Shown here piece after piece: positions 50,731 through 64,000 of a DNA stretch of 64,000 bases. Within the stretch, counting starts at the first letter, position 1. Each line of letters starts with the position of its first letter. Under the pieces are notes generated by a model. That model was not told where the DNA came from and ran no database searches. It saw only the letters and a program-made list of their open reading frames with translations. The position numbers were made by a program, and so were the translations under genes. The stretch is from Myxococcales bacterium. Its GTDB lineage: Bacteria > Myxococcota_A > Polyangia > Nannocystales > Nannocystaceae. The stretch spans positions 53,359-117,358 of the forward strand of contig JAAZXR010000007.1 of NCBI GenBank assembly GCA_014240065.1. The letters are read 5' to 3'.

Positions 50731-51690
50731 ATGCTTCGCACGACCATGCAGTACGCCATCGTCGATTCAACGCTTCAAGCAGCGACGCAGCTCGTATCCG
50801 TAGATCTTGAACCCTGGGTTCACGACCTCGACCCCGTCGCCATCAAGTTCTGGAAGATCACGATCCGCTGGTACGCCCTCGCCTACATCGTGGGGCTCCT
50901 CGCGGCGTGGAAGATCGCGCTGCGGCTCTCCAAGGAGCCCAAGAGCCCCTTCGACGAAGACGACGCCAATGACTACCCGACCTGGGCGCTCGTCGGGCTG
51001 ATGATCGGCGCCCGGCTCGGCTACGTGATCTTCTACAAGCCGCAATATTACCTCGGTCATCTCTCAGAGGTCCCGGCCATCTGGCAAGGAGGCATGTCGT
51101 TTCACGGAGGGCTGCTCGGCATCTTCCTCGCCGCCGTCATCTTCGCGCGGAAACGGAATATCCCCCTGGGCGCGCTCACCGACTACGTGGTGCTCGTGGC
51201 CCCCATTGGCCTGTTCCTCGGGCGCATCGCCAATTTCGTCAACGGAGAGCTGTGGGGACGCGCCACCGACCACTGGGTAGGTGTCATCTTCCCGAGCGCC
51301 CCCGACCTTCAGCCTCGACATCCGAGTCAACTCTACGAGGCCTTGCTTGAGGGGCTCGTCACCTTCGTCCTCCTCTGGCTGCTCCGCGGGCGCACCAAGC
51401 ACCTCAACCACGGCGTACTGTCGGGGGCGTTCTTGGCGATGTACGGCACGTTTCGCTTCTGCATTGAGTTCGTCCGTCAGCCCGACCAACACCTGGGGTT
51501 CGTCGTCGGTCACCTGTCCATGGGACAGATGCTCTGCATGCCCATGGTCGTCGCGGGTGGCATCGTCATCTGGCGGTCCATGCAGTCGCAAAGGCCCGTG
51601 AGTAAGACAGAGCTCGCCGCCAACGCAGGCGAGGACGACGCCGCTCCTGGCAGCCCCGACGACAACCCCGGCGACACCCCCGCCGGTTAG
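50731..51690 (+). CDS. lgt: Prolipoprotein diacylglyceryl transferase (canonical)
   Basis: The 319-residue inner-membrane enzyme has all Lgt hallmarks: WQGGMSFHGGLLG (catalytic His), GRIANFVNGELWGR (Lgt signature), HPSQLYEALLEG and MYGTFRFCIEFVRQPDQHLG. It transfers the diacylglyceryl group from phosphatidylglycerol to the lipobox Cys of prolipoproteins and would serve the many lipoproteins in this window. ATG codons at 50731 and 50746 are both possible starts. The C-terminal tail is acidic and Pro-rich. Compare the divergent paralogue at 3947-4909. Confidence 0.95.
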   Translation: MLRTTMQYAIVDSTLQAATQLVSVDLEPWVHDLDPVAIKFWKITIRWYALAYIVGLLAAWKIALRLSKEPKSPFDEDDANDYPTWALVGLMIGARLGYVIFYKPQYYLGHLSEVPAIWQGGMSFHGGLLGIFLAAVIFARKRNIPLGALTDYVVLVAPIGLFLGRIANFVNGELWGRATDHWVGVIFPSAPDLQPRHPSQLYEALLEGLVTFVLLWLLRGRTKHLNHGVLSGAFLAMYGTFRFCIEFVRQPDQHLGFVVGHLSMGQMLCMPMVVAGGIVIWRSMQSQRPVSKTELAANAGEDDAAPGSPDDNPGDTPAG

Positions 51691-51720
51691 TCCGTCCGTC
51701 ATCGCGCGCGCTCGAAGGCG

Positions 51721-52116
51721 TCACTCGCCATCAACGACGAGCGCCTCGCGCCAACGCTCCGCGCGAAACCCGACGAGCGCGCCGCCAGCCCACACCGCCA
51801 GCGGGCGGCGCACGAGCTTCCCGTCCGCTGCCAGCGCCTCGAGACACGCCTGGTCATCCATCGTCGCCCGGCGCTCTCGAAAGTTGCCCTCCCGATACGA
51901 CCGACCGGAGGTGTTGAAGAACTTGGAGATCTCCTCCCCGCTGTCTCGCACCGCCTGCGCCAGGAGCTCGACGCTCGGTGACGCCTCCACGATGTGGATC
52001 CACTCCGCCTCGATCCCGTGATCTCGCAGCCAGGCGCGAGCGTTGCGGCAGGTGCTACAGCCGGGGTAGTGGAACACGGTCAGCTTCGAAGCTTGGGCGC
52101 GGTCATCGTCGGGCAT
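51721..52116 (-). CDS. ArsC/Spx family thioredoxin-fold protein
   Basis: The 131-residue protein matches the ArsC/Spx/MgsR family: LTVFHYPGCSTCRNARAWL (CXXC, Cys20 and Cys23), then SGEEISKFFNTSGRSYREGN, and LVRRPLAVWAGGALVGF at the C-terminus. Members are arsenate reductases, YffB-like proteins or Spx-type redox regulators; the CXXC is closer to the YffB/Spx kind. The start at 52116 skips a doubtful N-terminal extension. It is divergent from the ArsR-methyltransferase gene and may share its regulatory region. Confidence 0.85.
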   Translation of the reverse strand: MPDDDRAQASKLTVFHYPGCSTCRNARAWLRDHGIEAEWIHIVEASPSVELLAQAVRDSGEEISKFFNTSGRSYREGNFRERRATMDDQACLEALAADGKLVRRPLAVWAGGALVGFRAERWREALVVDGE

Positions 52117-52252
52117 GACCTCGAGTGTGAATGAAATAAGCTCCGGTCCCAACGGCGCGATGCACGACGGAAGCCCCTCGTCCGCGCATCGCGCCATGCG
52201 CGCAAATTCGGTTTATCTCGGGATTAACTCGCAAATAAACCCCATCATCGTA

Positions 52253-52282
52253 CATATCTTGATATCTGGATATGAAGATATG
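52253..52282. promoter_or_regulatory. 30-bp palindrome over the start of the ArsR-methyltransferase gene
   Basis: Arms starting CATATCTT and ending AAGATATG form a dyad centred at 52267/52268; 26 of 30 positions are symmetric. It lies in a locally A+T-rich patch in a G+C-rich genome and covers a TATCTT -10-like box (52255-52260), the ribosome-binding region and the ATG at 52280. This is the expected position for an autoregulatory operator. A weaker GTTTAT...ATAAAC dyad lies just upstream (52211-52240). Confidence 0.7.
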
Positions 52283-53212
52283 CTCGAAGCTCACCCCTCC
52301 GTCGATCTCCTCGGTCTGTTCGCAGACGCTGCACGGATCCGACTGCTGCGACTGCTCGACGACGCGGAAATTTCGGTGGGAGAGCTGGTTCAAATCACGG
52401 GCATGTCCCAATCGCGCGTATCCACCCAGCTCGCGAAGCTCCGGAAGGCCTCGCTCGTTCACCAGCGTCGCGCGGGGGCGTCCATCCTGTACCGCGCCCG
52501 CCCTGACGAGTTCCCTGCCCTCGCGCGACCGGTGTGGCGCGCGATCTGTGCGGAGCCGGAGAGCGCGGACGAATGCAGCGACCGCGCCCGCCGGCGAGCG
52601 GTGTTCGCCGAACGCGACCGCGCCCGCACGTGGGCCGACGAGGTCGCCGGCCAGATGGAGAACCACTACTCACCGGGGCGGACATGGGAAGCGACGGCGC
52701 ACGGACTCCTCGGGCTCTTGTCTCTCGGAGAGGTGCTCGACGTGGGATCCGGCGACGGAGTGATCGCTCGACTGCTCGCGCCTCGGGCTTCGCACATCAC
52801 CTGCCTCGATCAAAGCGAGGTCGTAATTCAGGCCGCCCGCGCGCGGCTCTCCGCGCGAACGAACGTCTCCTTCGATGTCGGTGACATGCATCGGCTCCGC
52901 TACGCGGACGCCTCCTTTGATCAGGTCCTCCTCCTTCACGTGCTGACGTACTCCGACGACCCGATCCGCGCCATCCGTGAGGCCGCCCGGGTGCTTCGGT
53001 CCGGCGGACTCGTCGTCGCGTCGACGCTCGCGCCGCATGACCACGGCGAGATCTCGTCCTCCTACGGTCACCGAAACACCGGGCTGCACCCCTCCAAGCT
53101 CGAAGAGGCCGCCCGCGCGCTCGGCCTCGCGGTCCACCAATGCAGCGTCTCTTCGCGCGAGCGCAAGGCGCCGTTCTTCGAGGTCCTCACGCTCGTGGCT
53201 GAAAAAGCGTAG
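52280..53212 (+). CDS. ArsR-family regulator fused to a SAM-dependent methyltransferase (SahR-like)
   Basis: The 310-residue protein has an N-terminal ArsR-type winged helix (about 1-80; [23 protein letters not shown], then [26 protein letters not shown]) and a class I methyltransferase domain (about 130-300; [52 protein letters not shown]). No metal-binding Cys of ArsR is in the sensor helix. In proteobacteria ArsR-type SahR regulators respond to S-adenosylhomocysteine and control SAM-cycle genes; a methyltransferase-fold domain that binds SAM or SAH fits that. The metH gene follows by 50 bp, and a palindrome overlaps its start. An upstream in-frame extension to 52115 looks non-coding. Confidence 0.85.
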   Translation: MLEAHPSVDLLGLFADAARIRLLRLLDDAEISVGELVQITGMSQSRVSTQLAKLRKASLVHQRRAGASILYRARPDEFPALARPVWRAICAEPESADECSDRARRRAVFAERDRARTWADEVAGQMENHYSPGRTWEATAHGLLGLLSLGEVLDVGSGDGVIARLLAPRASHITCLDQSEVVIQAARARLSARTNVSFDVGDMHRLRYADASFDQVLLLHVLTYSDDPIRAIREAARVLRSGGLVVASTLAPHDHGEISSSYGHRNTGLHPSKLEEAARALGLAVHQCSVSSRERKAPFFEVLTLVAEKA

Positions 53213-53262
53213 CGTCCAAGCTCCCCTCCCCGTCGCCCCGATCGAACCACATCAAGGCCCCC

Positions 53263-56952
<3,690 letters not shown>

Positions 56953-57156
56953 GGGGGCGAGAACGGTCGCGACGCTCGCGCCGACGATGCCCACGGGAGC
57001 AATCGCGCGTCGCGCCGCGAGGTCGTCGGGAAATCGTTGGGTTTTGGGCACGAAGATCTCCACGATCCCCATCCTCATCCGCCACGCCACGTCCGAATCC
57101 ACCGATTCTCTCGGTCACGCGCGGTCTTGGCGTGGCGCCAGCCCCCTGTGATGGGC

Positions 57157-57162
57157 TAGGCT
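57157..57162 (+). promoter_or_regulatory. TANNNT box for the amidohydrolase lipoprotein
   Basis: TAGGCT lies 17 nt before the ATG at 57180, so a short leader is expected. Confidence 0.3.
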
Positions 57163-57179
57163 CTCGCTCCAGAGGCCCC

Positions 57180-59720
<2,541 letters not shown>

Positions 59721-59789
59721 CTCGTCAACGACCACGCTCGCGCGGCGGTCCGCGGCGTTCGAGATCATGGGGGCCTGGACAAGAAGCGG

Positions 59790-62048
59790 TCAGCCGCGAT
59801 CCCGACGGCCGAGGACGCTCGAAATCGCGGCGATGAGCTCGCTCGCGACGATCGGCTTTTCAATAACATCGACGACTGAGGCCGTGGTTTCTTTGACTTC
59901 AGCCAGATCGATGCGACGCCCGGTCATCAAGATAACGGGAATTGTCGGATACCGTTCCGCCACGTGCTGCGCGAGCTGGACGCCATCGACCTTCGGCATC
60001 GACACATCCGAGAGGACCACGTCGATCTCTGATCGGTGTCGCTCGAGCACCTCCAGCGCACGCGCCCCATCCGTCGCGACGAGCGCGCTCACGCCCTCCC
60101 GCAAGAACATGCGGCGCAAACTTGAAGACGCCCGCTCATCATCTTCGACCAGCAGACAGGTCATCCCCGCGATATGCCGGGGGAGCTCATCCGCGGCACG
60201 GCTGCTCCCCCGGAGCTCATCCGCTTCTGCTTCGGCCAAGGCCAACGGGACACGAACGCGAATGCAGGTCCCCTCTCCAGGCTTCGATTCAATCTCGATG
60301 GTTCCGCCCGCCGCCGTGACAACCCCAAAGACGACCGACATCCCAAATCCAGAGCCCCCGATCTCCTCCTTGGTCGTATAGAACGGCTCAAAAACGCGGT
60401 CGACCTGCTCTGCGGTCATGCCGCAACCCTCATCTACTACCTCGATGCACGCTTCCAAAGCATCCTCATCCGGTGATGCGACGCGCCCTCCCGCGTCGAG
60501 GGTCTTGAGCGAAACGCCGACGTTACCACCCGCGCCTGAGGCATCGCGCGCGTTGAGAGTGAGATTCAAGATGATCTGCTGCAAATCCGTCGTTGACATC
60601 TTGACCAGCAGCGGTCGCTCGGGAAGATCGACAGACAGACAAACGTCCTCACCGATCAGGCGCTGCGCGAGCCCCAAGGTGTTGCTGATCGTCGAGCACG
60701 CATCTGCGATGGCCCCCTCTTCAGCCACCGTCGTCCCTCCATGACCAAAGTTCATCAACTTCTTCGTCAGCTCGGCGCCCGCGTTGATCGCTCCCGACAT
60801 CAACTCAAGGGACTCGAGGGTCTCCTTTGACACGTCCGGAGCTCCGCGAAGATGCGCCACATTCAACGACACGACGTTCATGAGGTTGTTGAAGTCATGC
60901 GCGATACCGCCGGCGAGCCGACCGACGGCCTCGAGTTTTTGATAGTTCCGGAGCTTTCGCTCGAGCGCTTGGCTGCGCTCAATCTCAAGTTCGAGTCCGC
61001 CTACAACGCGCTCCAAAGACGCGACCTCATGGTTCGGTGCGTCACCACGGGGGTCAACACGCTCGTCATCGGCGCCTGGCGGGGCCGCGACCACGCGATC
61101 CCGAATTCGCTCGACTTGCTGCGCCAGATCCGCCAGAGGGTTGATGTGGCGTTTCGAGAGCCGGTGAATCATCGTCATCACCAAGACCACCATTAATGAC
61201 AAGAGCGCGATCCCGCCAGCGATGGACCGCTTTGGGTATTTCAGCATCACATCATCTGGAACCAGGACCAACACAGCGATAGGGTCAAACCCCTCCACGA
61301 CGCGAGGGCTCGAATACGCATAGAACGTCCCAATCGACTCCTCGCCGCGGCCGATCCCCAGCTGGAAATACCCGAGGTACGGGTCTGCCAACATGACGTT
61401 GGCCTTCCAGTCCCGTTCCTCGGCAGGCACATTACGAGCCTTGATCATCTCGGGCGCGACGTCGACTTCGACGGGTGCGGCATCAAGCCCCCTCCACGTA
61501 TGCTGCAACACGTCCCCAGAGGCCAGATCGACGAGCATCGCCTCCACCACGGACACCTTCGCGATCTCGTCGACGAGCGCCCGGGTGTCTCCAACAACCC
61601 GAATGTATCGTTCACGACCCACGGTGATATCTGTGAGCTCAAAGACCCCCTCGTCCGTCGCGACAAAGCCCTTCGCGCTCCCAGGAGGCAGCGCGAGCAG
61701 GTCGTCGATTCGTGAGAACTTCGAGGTGCCATGCCGTGTGACCTCGCCCCCCTCGCTCACCACAACGACGAGATCCTCCCCCGGCGTCAGCTGAGAACTA
61801 AAGTCCCCGCCTCCTCGAACCAACAAGGTGAGCGCGGACTTGCTCTGCAATTCGAGCACCCTGTCGGTTTGAGGGACCTGCTTGTCCGCGACCGCCAAGA
61901 TCCACTCTTTCCCCCCGAAGAGCCCCGCGTAGTAGGTGTTCGAGCCAAACCACATCACGGCGAGGAACGCGACACTTGAGACAAGCGGAATGAGCCGCCA
62001 CCACAGCACGTCGTGAAGGTTCGGGTTGTTTTCCTGCGAGCCACCCAT
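59790..62048 (-). CDS. Hybrid sensor histidine kinase with C-terminal receiver
   Basis: The 752-residue protein has two membrane helices (about 16-36 and 276-294) bracketing a 240-residue periplasmic sensor of Cache-like size. A cytosolic coiled linker leads to the kinase core with GGIAHDFNNLM (His384), LNLTLNARDAS (Asn499 region), VDEGCGMTAEQVDRVFEPFYTT and GSGFGMSVVFGVV. A receiver domain (about 630-750) has LLVEDDE and VVLSDVSMPKVDG (Asp681) and the IEKPI Lys. The sequence of the H-box is of the NtrB/PAS-linked class. No partner response regulator is adjacent, so output may go through a shared phosphotransfer protein. It has a GAGG-type Shine-Dalgarno. Confidence 0.93.
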   Translation of the reverse strand: MGGSQENNPNLHDVLWWRLIPLVSSVAFLAVMWFGSNTYYAGLFGGKEWILAVADKQVPQTDRVLELQSKSALTLLVRGGGDFSSQLTPGEDLVVVVSEGGEVTRHGTSKFSRIDDLLALPPGSAKGFVATDEGVFELTDITVGRERYIRVVGDTRALVDEIAKVSVVEAMLVDLASGDVLQHTWRGLDAAPVEVDVAPEMIKARNVPAEERDWKANVMLADPYLGYFQLGIGRGEESIGTFYAYSSPRVVEGFDPIAVLVLVPDDVMLKYPKRSIAGGIALLSLMVVLVMTMIHRLSKRHINPLADLAQQVERIRDRVVAAPPGADDERVDPRGDAPNHEVASLERVVGGLELEIERSQALERKLRNYQKLEAVGRLAGGIAHDFNNLMNVVSLNVAHLRGAPDVSKETLESLELMSGAINAGAELTKKLMNFGHGGTTVAEEGAIADACSTISNTLGLAQRLIGEDVCLSVDLPERPLLVKMSTTDLQQIILNLTLNARDASGAGGNVGVSLKTLDAGGRVASPDEDALEACIEVVDEGCGMTAEQVDRVFEPFYTTKEEIGGSGFGMSVVFGVVTAAGGTIEIESKPGEGTCIRVRVPLALAEAEADELRGSSRAADELPRHIAGMTCLLVEDDERASSSLRRMFLREGVSALVATDGARALEVLERHRSEIDVVLSDVSMPKVDGVQLAQHVAERYPTIPVILMTGRRIDLAEVKETTASVVDVIEKPIVASELIAAISSVLGRRDRG

Positions 62049-62181
62049 GATTCCACCTCATCCGCCGGACGCATTCGCGAGCCCCGCGGCCTTCACAGGC
62101 TATCAGAAACGCGCGACGCTTGAAGCGAAAGCGCCCCCCATGTTCATTTTGGGACTCACCCAAGCGAACCCGCCTCGTCGC

Positions 62182-62205
62182 CAGCGGTGGACACGACCAC
62201 CGCTG
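62182..62205 (-). terminator. Stem-loop after the sirtuin gene
   Basis: CAGCGGTGG and CCACCGCTG form a perfect 9-bp stem with a 6-nt loop, 43 bp past the sirtuin stop. No T-tract follows on the minus strand, so it is a weak terminator candidate. The rest of the 200-bp gap shows nothing else. Confidence 0.35.
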
Positions 62206-62248
62206 AGCGCCTGCGCGATGCAGCCGCGCCGCGCCCGGGAGCGCGCCA

Positions 62249-63088
62249 CTAAAGACCTTGGTGACGCTCGTTGAGCTGCCGTAGAACCTCCAGCGCGCCG
62301 CCTCGAAGCGAAATTCCATGGGCTGCGACGGCCGGCTCGCGCGGGTTGATCCGCAGCAGGGTCGCCCCCGCCGCCTGCCACTGTTCGCTCAGTCTCCTCA
62401 CAGTGGGAATCGCCGTGCCTGCGCCCAGCTCGATCACCACGACCTGCTCCGGCGAGAGGCGCTCACGCCAGGCCGCGTAGCTGTCTTCTTGGGCCAGCGT
62501 TCGCTGGGGATCCCATCCCCAGTCGCCGAACATCAAGATGTTCGGGCGCGCCGTCGTGCCGCATCCTCGACATCTGGGGAGGGGCGGCTCCGCACGCATC
62601 GTCGCTTCGTCCACGCGGATCGACCGCTTCGGGTCAGCCTCCCAAACTCCCGCTCCGCAGCCCCGGCCGCATTGCTCGTACTCAATGGCGCCGTGACACT
62701 CCACGATCTCCGGGTCTGGAAAACCTGCCCGCTGAAATTGCCCGTCGACATTGGAGGTGAAGACGAACGCGCCGCCTTCCATGGTGGAGGCGAACCTGCG
62801 TAAGATTTGAAAGCCCTCGTGCGGGACCGTGGCGCGATACAAGTTGCGGCGATGACCGTAAAACCCCCACGCGAACGCGGGATCCCGCTGGAAATGGATG
62901 GGGTCCGCCATCGCTTCGAACCGCACCCCGAGCGTTTGATACGGCGGGTACGCGCGCCAAAACCCCTCCGTGCCTCGAAAGTCCGGTAACCCTGAGTCCA
63001 CGCCCATCCCCGCTCCCGCTCCGATCAGTAGACCGCGCGCCGAGCGGACAGCCCGGGCGGCGGCGAGCAGCGATGAACGATCCACCAT
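62249..63088 (-). CDS. SIR2 family NAD-dependent deacylase
   Basis: The 279-residue protein has the sirtuin NAD motif LIGAGAGMGVDSGLPDFRG, the active-site TSNVDGQFQRAGF (Asn/Asp), ECHGAIEYEQC (catalytic His) and a zinc-binding Cys set CGRGC...CRGCG. The segment following the second Cys pair reads PNILMFGDWGWD, where typical sirtuins have the substrate loop P.(I/V)V.FGE.LP, so the substrate may be unusual. It removes acyl groups from lysine using NAD+. The start at 63088 is 5 nt after a TAGTCT box; homologous sequence begins just after it. Confidence 0.88.
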   Translation of the reverse strand: MVDRSSLLAAARAVRSARGLLIGAGAGMGVDSGLPDFRGTEGFWRAYPPYQTLGVRFEAMADPIHFQRDPAFAWGFYGHRRNLYRATVPHEGFQILRRFASTMEGGAFVFTSNVDGQFQRAGFPDPEIVECHGAIEYEQCGRGCGAGVWEADPKRSIRVDEATMRAEPPLPRCRGCGTTARPNILMFGDWGWDPQRTLAQEDSYAAWRERLSPEQVVVIELGAGTAIPTVRRLSEQWQAAGATLLRINPREPAVAAHGISLRGGALEVLRQLNERHQGL

Positions 63089-63093
63089 ACTCA

Positions 63094-63099
63094 AGACTA
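63094..63099 (-). promoter_or_regulatory. TANNNT -10-like box for the sirtuin
   Basis: TAGTCT on the minus strand lies 5 nt before the ATG at 63088, allowing separate transcription from the upstream YbaK gene. Confidence 0.4.
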
Positions 63100-63143
63100 C
63101 CAGAGCGGCGCACCCGCGACCCACGGCGACGACCCGATGGCCA

Positions 63144-63635
63144 TCACCTCGCACGCCCAGGCGGCGGCTCGGTCACCTCGACCCGCGTGTATTCCCCCGC
63201 GACCGAGAGATACGCCCCCAACTCCAAGATGATCGAGTCCTCCAGGCTCCCTGCGTTGAAGGCGATGCGTGGATTGGCGAAGATCGATTCGTCAAGGAAC
63301 AGCTCGAAGGGGAGCACCGGAGCGCCAAAAGGGGGGACGCTCCCCGGGACCAGTCCAGTGGATTCAAACAGCTCGTCTGCCGTTAAGAACCTCAATTTCC
63401 TGACGCCGAGCCGCTTTCGGAAGCGCTTCGAATTAAACCTGCACGCCGCGCTCAAGACCAACAGCACCGCGCGGCCGTCCGCCCGCATGCTCAACGCCTT
63501 GCCCCCGATCGCGAGCGGCTCTCCTCGGACCCGCGCTGAATCCTCGCTGGTCGGCGTTGGCGCGTGATGCAGGTGCCTAAACGACACCCCCGCGTCGCGG
63601 AGCATGGATTGGATCTGTTCAAACACATGGTTCAT
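63144..63635 (-). CDS. YbaK/prolyl-tRNA deacylase family protein
   Basis: The 163-residue protein begins MNHVFEQIQSMLRDAGVSFRH and contains HAPTPTSEDSARVRG, GGKALSMR, ADELFESTGLVPGSVPPFG, and the C-terminal NAGSLEDSIILELGAYLSV. The conserved Lys of GGKAL and GxxPG pattern mark the YbaK/ProX editing domain, which removes mischarged amino acids from tRNA. The exact tRNA specificity is not visible. The start at 63635 matches the family; an extension upstream would overlap the Kir promoter. The sirtuin gene follows 55 bp later. Confidence 0.87.
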   Translation of the reverse strand: MNHVFEQIQSMLRDAGVSFRHLHHAPTPTSEDSARVRGEPLAIGGKALSMRADGRAVLLVLSAACRFNSKRFRKRLGVRKLRFLTADELFESTGLVPGSVPPFGAPVLPFELFLDESIFANPRIAFNAGSLEDSIILELGAYLSVAGEYTRVEVTEPPPGRAR

Positions 63636-63710
63636 CGTGAGATCGGCCCGGCGGGCCCCCGCGGAGCGCCAAGATGTTCGAGATATTTTCCAGCAGCGCC
63701 CCTCTCCCTT

Positions 63711-63716
63711 TATAAC
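63711..63716 (+). promoter_or_regulatory. -10 box for the K+ channel gene
   Basis: TATAAC (five of six match to TATAAT) lies 10 nt before the ATG at 63727. The -35 region is weak. Confidence 0.4.
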
Positions 63717-63726
63717 GACACCAGGC

Positions 63727-64000
63727 ATGTCGTACCAGGGGAACCAGAAGCTGCATATCATCGCGGACGGCGTCTCTCACCGCGTCTTGACGGACCTGTA
63801 CCATCGCCTCATCGCTGGCCATTGGCTCGCGCTCTTTGGCTTTGTCACAGCGGTCCACCTCGCCATCAACCTCGCGTTCGCCGGCGGATACGGGTTCTGC
63901 GGCGAGGGAGCCATCGATCAGATCGGCGGCGGGGACCTCCTCGGCAGGTTCTTTTTTAGCGTGCAGACGCTCTCCACCATCGGCTACGGGTCGTTCGCTC
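63727..64000 (+). CDS. Inward-rectifier K+ channel (KirBac type), N-terminal part (3' truncated by window)
   Basis: From the ATG, 91 codons are open to the window end. The sequence runs MSYQGNQKLHIIADGVS, DLYHRLIAGHWLALFGFVTAVHLAINLAFAGGYG (slide helix and outer helix), then GRFFFSVQTLSTIGYGSF: the pore helix and the TIGYG selectivity filter (residues 84-88) of Kir channels. FFFSVQT before the filter is characteristic of KirBac and eukaryotic Kir. The cytoplasmic domain lies beyond the window. It should pass K+ across the inner membrane. It is divergent from the YbaK gene. Confidence 0.88.
   Translation, partial: MSYQGNQKLHIIADGVSHRVLTDLYHRLIAGHWLALFGFVTAVHLAINLAFAGGYGFCGEGAIDQIGGGDLLGRFFFSVQTLSTIGYGSFA

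Noticed and set aside
52115..52279. N-terminal extension of the ArsR-methyltransferase protein
   Set aside because: It covers the divergent promoter region and palindrome, and the ArsR domain starts right after the ATG at 52280.
53213..53262. Cobalamin or SAM riboswitch before metH
   Set aside because: The gap is only 50 bp and the region before the regulator gene is 163 bp with a palindrome but no B12-box-like or SAM-aptamer pattern.

Overview
The window is a stretch of a high-G+C (about two-thirds by eye) Gram-negative chromosome. Several features point to a predatory or soil Myxococcota, most likely the Nannocystaceae/Plesiocystis side: many lipoproteins whose lipobox is followed by Ser/Thr/Asp/Glu/Gly-rich linkers, (GD)n tracts, an IgGFc-binding-domain lipoprotein, thrombospondin type-3 repeats, a hybrid histidine kinase and a mosaic of small operons. 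This placement is inference from protein style, not from a marker gene. No tRNA, rRNA, CRISPR, IS element or phage region was seen; this looks like ordinary chromosome with many lineage-specific secreted proteins.

Layout. 1-13.4 kb: tail of a Thr/Ser exporter, a fused oxoprolinase/hydantoinase, a divergent Lgt paralogue, a leftward block (homoserine dehydrogenase, thioesterase, GlpX, membrane-anchored SMP-30-like beta-propeller), then enolase in an overlapping rightward operon with two M16-protease-like proteins that have lost the zinc motif. 13.4-25.7 kb: a fused ZIP-like/SO_0444-like metal permease, rpmB with clear promoter and terminator, a small lipoprotein, an exported Tat-type pirin, a GYF-domain membrane protein, a cyanophycin-synthetase-like protein with a decayed Mur domain, class II DAHP synthase, an IgGFc-binding lipoprotein and an SNF-family transporter. 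25.7-34 kb: a tandem pair of zinc-ribbon membrane proteins, a haloalkane-dehalogenase-like hydrolase, an orphan type III Mod-like DNA methyltransferase, a ureohydrolase and a DUF885 lipoprotein. 34-39 kb: a leftward four-gene operon PlsC / HisC-like protein without the PLP lysine / GlpD / SDR. 39.4-45.8 kb: CRP-GGDEF, HemJ, then a leftward lipoprotein operon led by a bacterial protein-arginine deiminase (PAD) of the vertebrate/cyanobacterial type, followed by a HEAT-repeat lipoprotein and a hydrolase; UbiA. 45.8-53 kb: GT-C-like membrane protein, CX3C-rich lipoprotein, TrmO, an unknown protein, an RRM protein with perfect 21-bp repeats, canonical Lgt, an ArsC/Spx-like protein. 52.2-57 kb: an ArsR-methyltransferase fusion with a 30-bp operator-like palindrome over its start, then MetH. 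57-64 kb: a multidomain amidohydrolase lipoprotein, a hybrid histidine kinase, a sirtuin, a YbaK-type deacylase and the start of an inward-rectifier K+ channel.

A window-wide pattern is also visible. At least 17 genes that start transcription units carry a TANNNT box only 5-10 nt before the start codon, usually without a Shine-Dalgarno sequence, which suggests widespread leaderless or nearly leaderless mRNAs. I used this signal, together with Shine-Dalgarno sequences inside operons, to choose several start codons. The most interesting biology is the PAD lipoprotein operon, the lysine-less aminotransferase-like protein in a glycerolipid operon, and the CphA-like protein that has lost its Mur P-loop.
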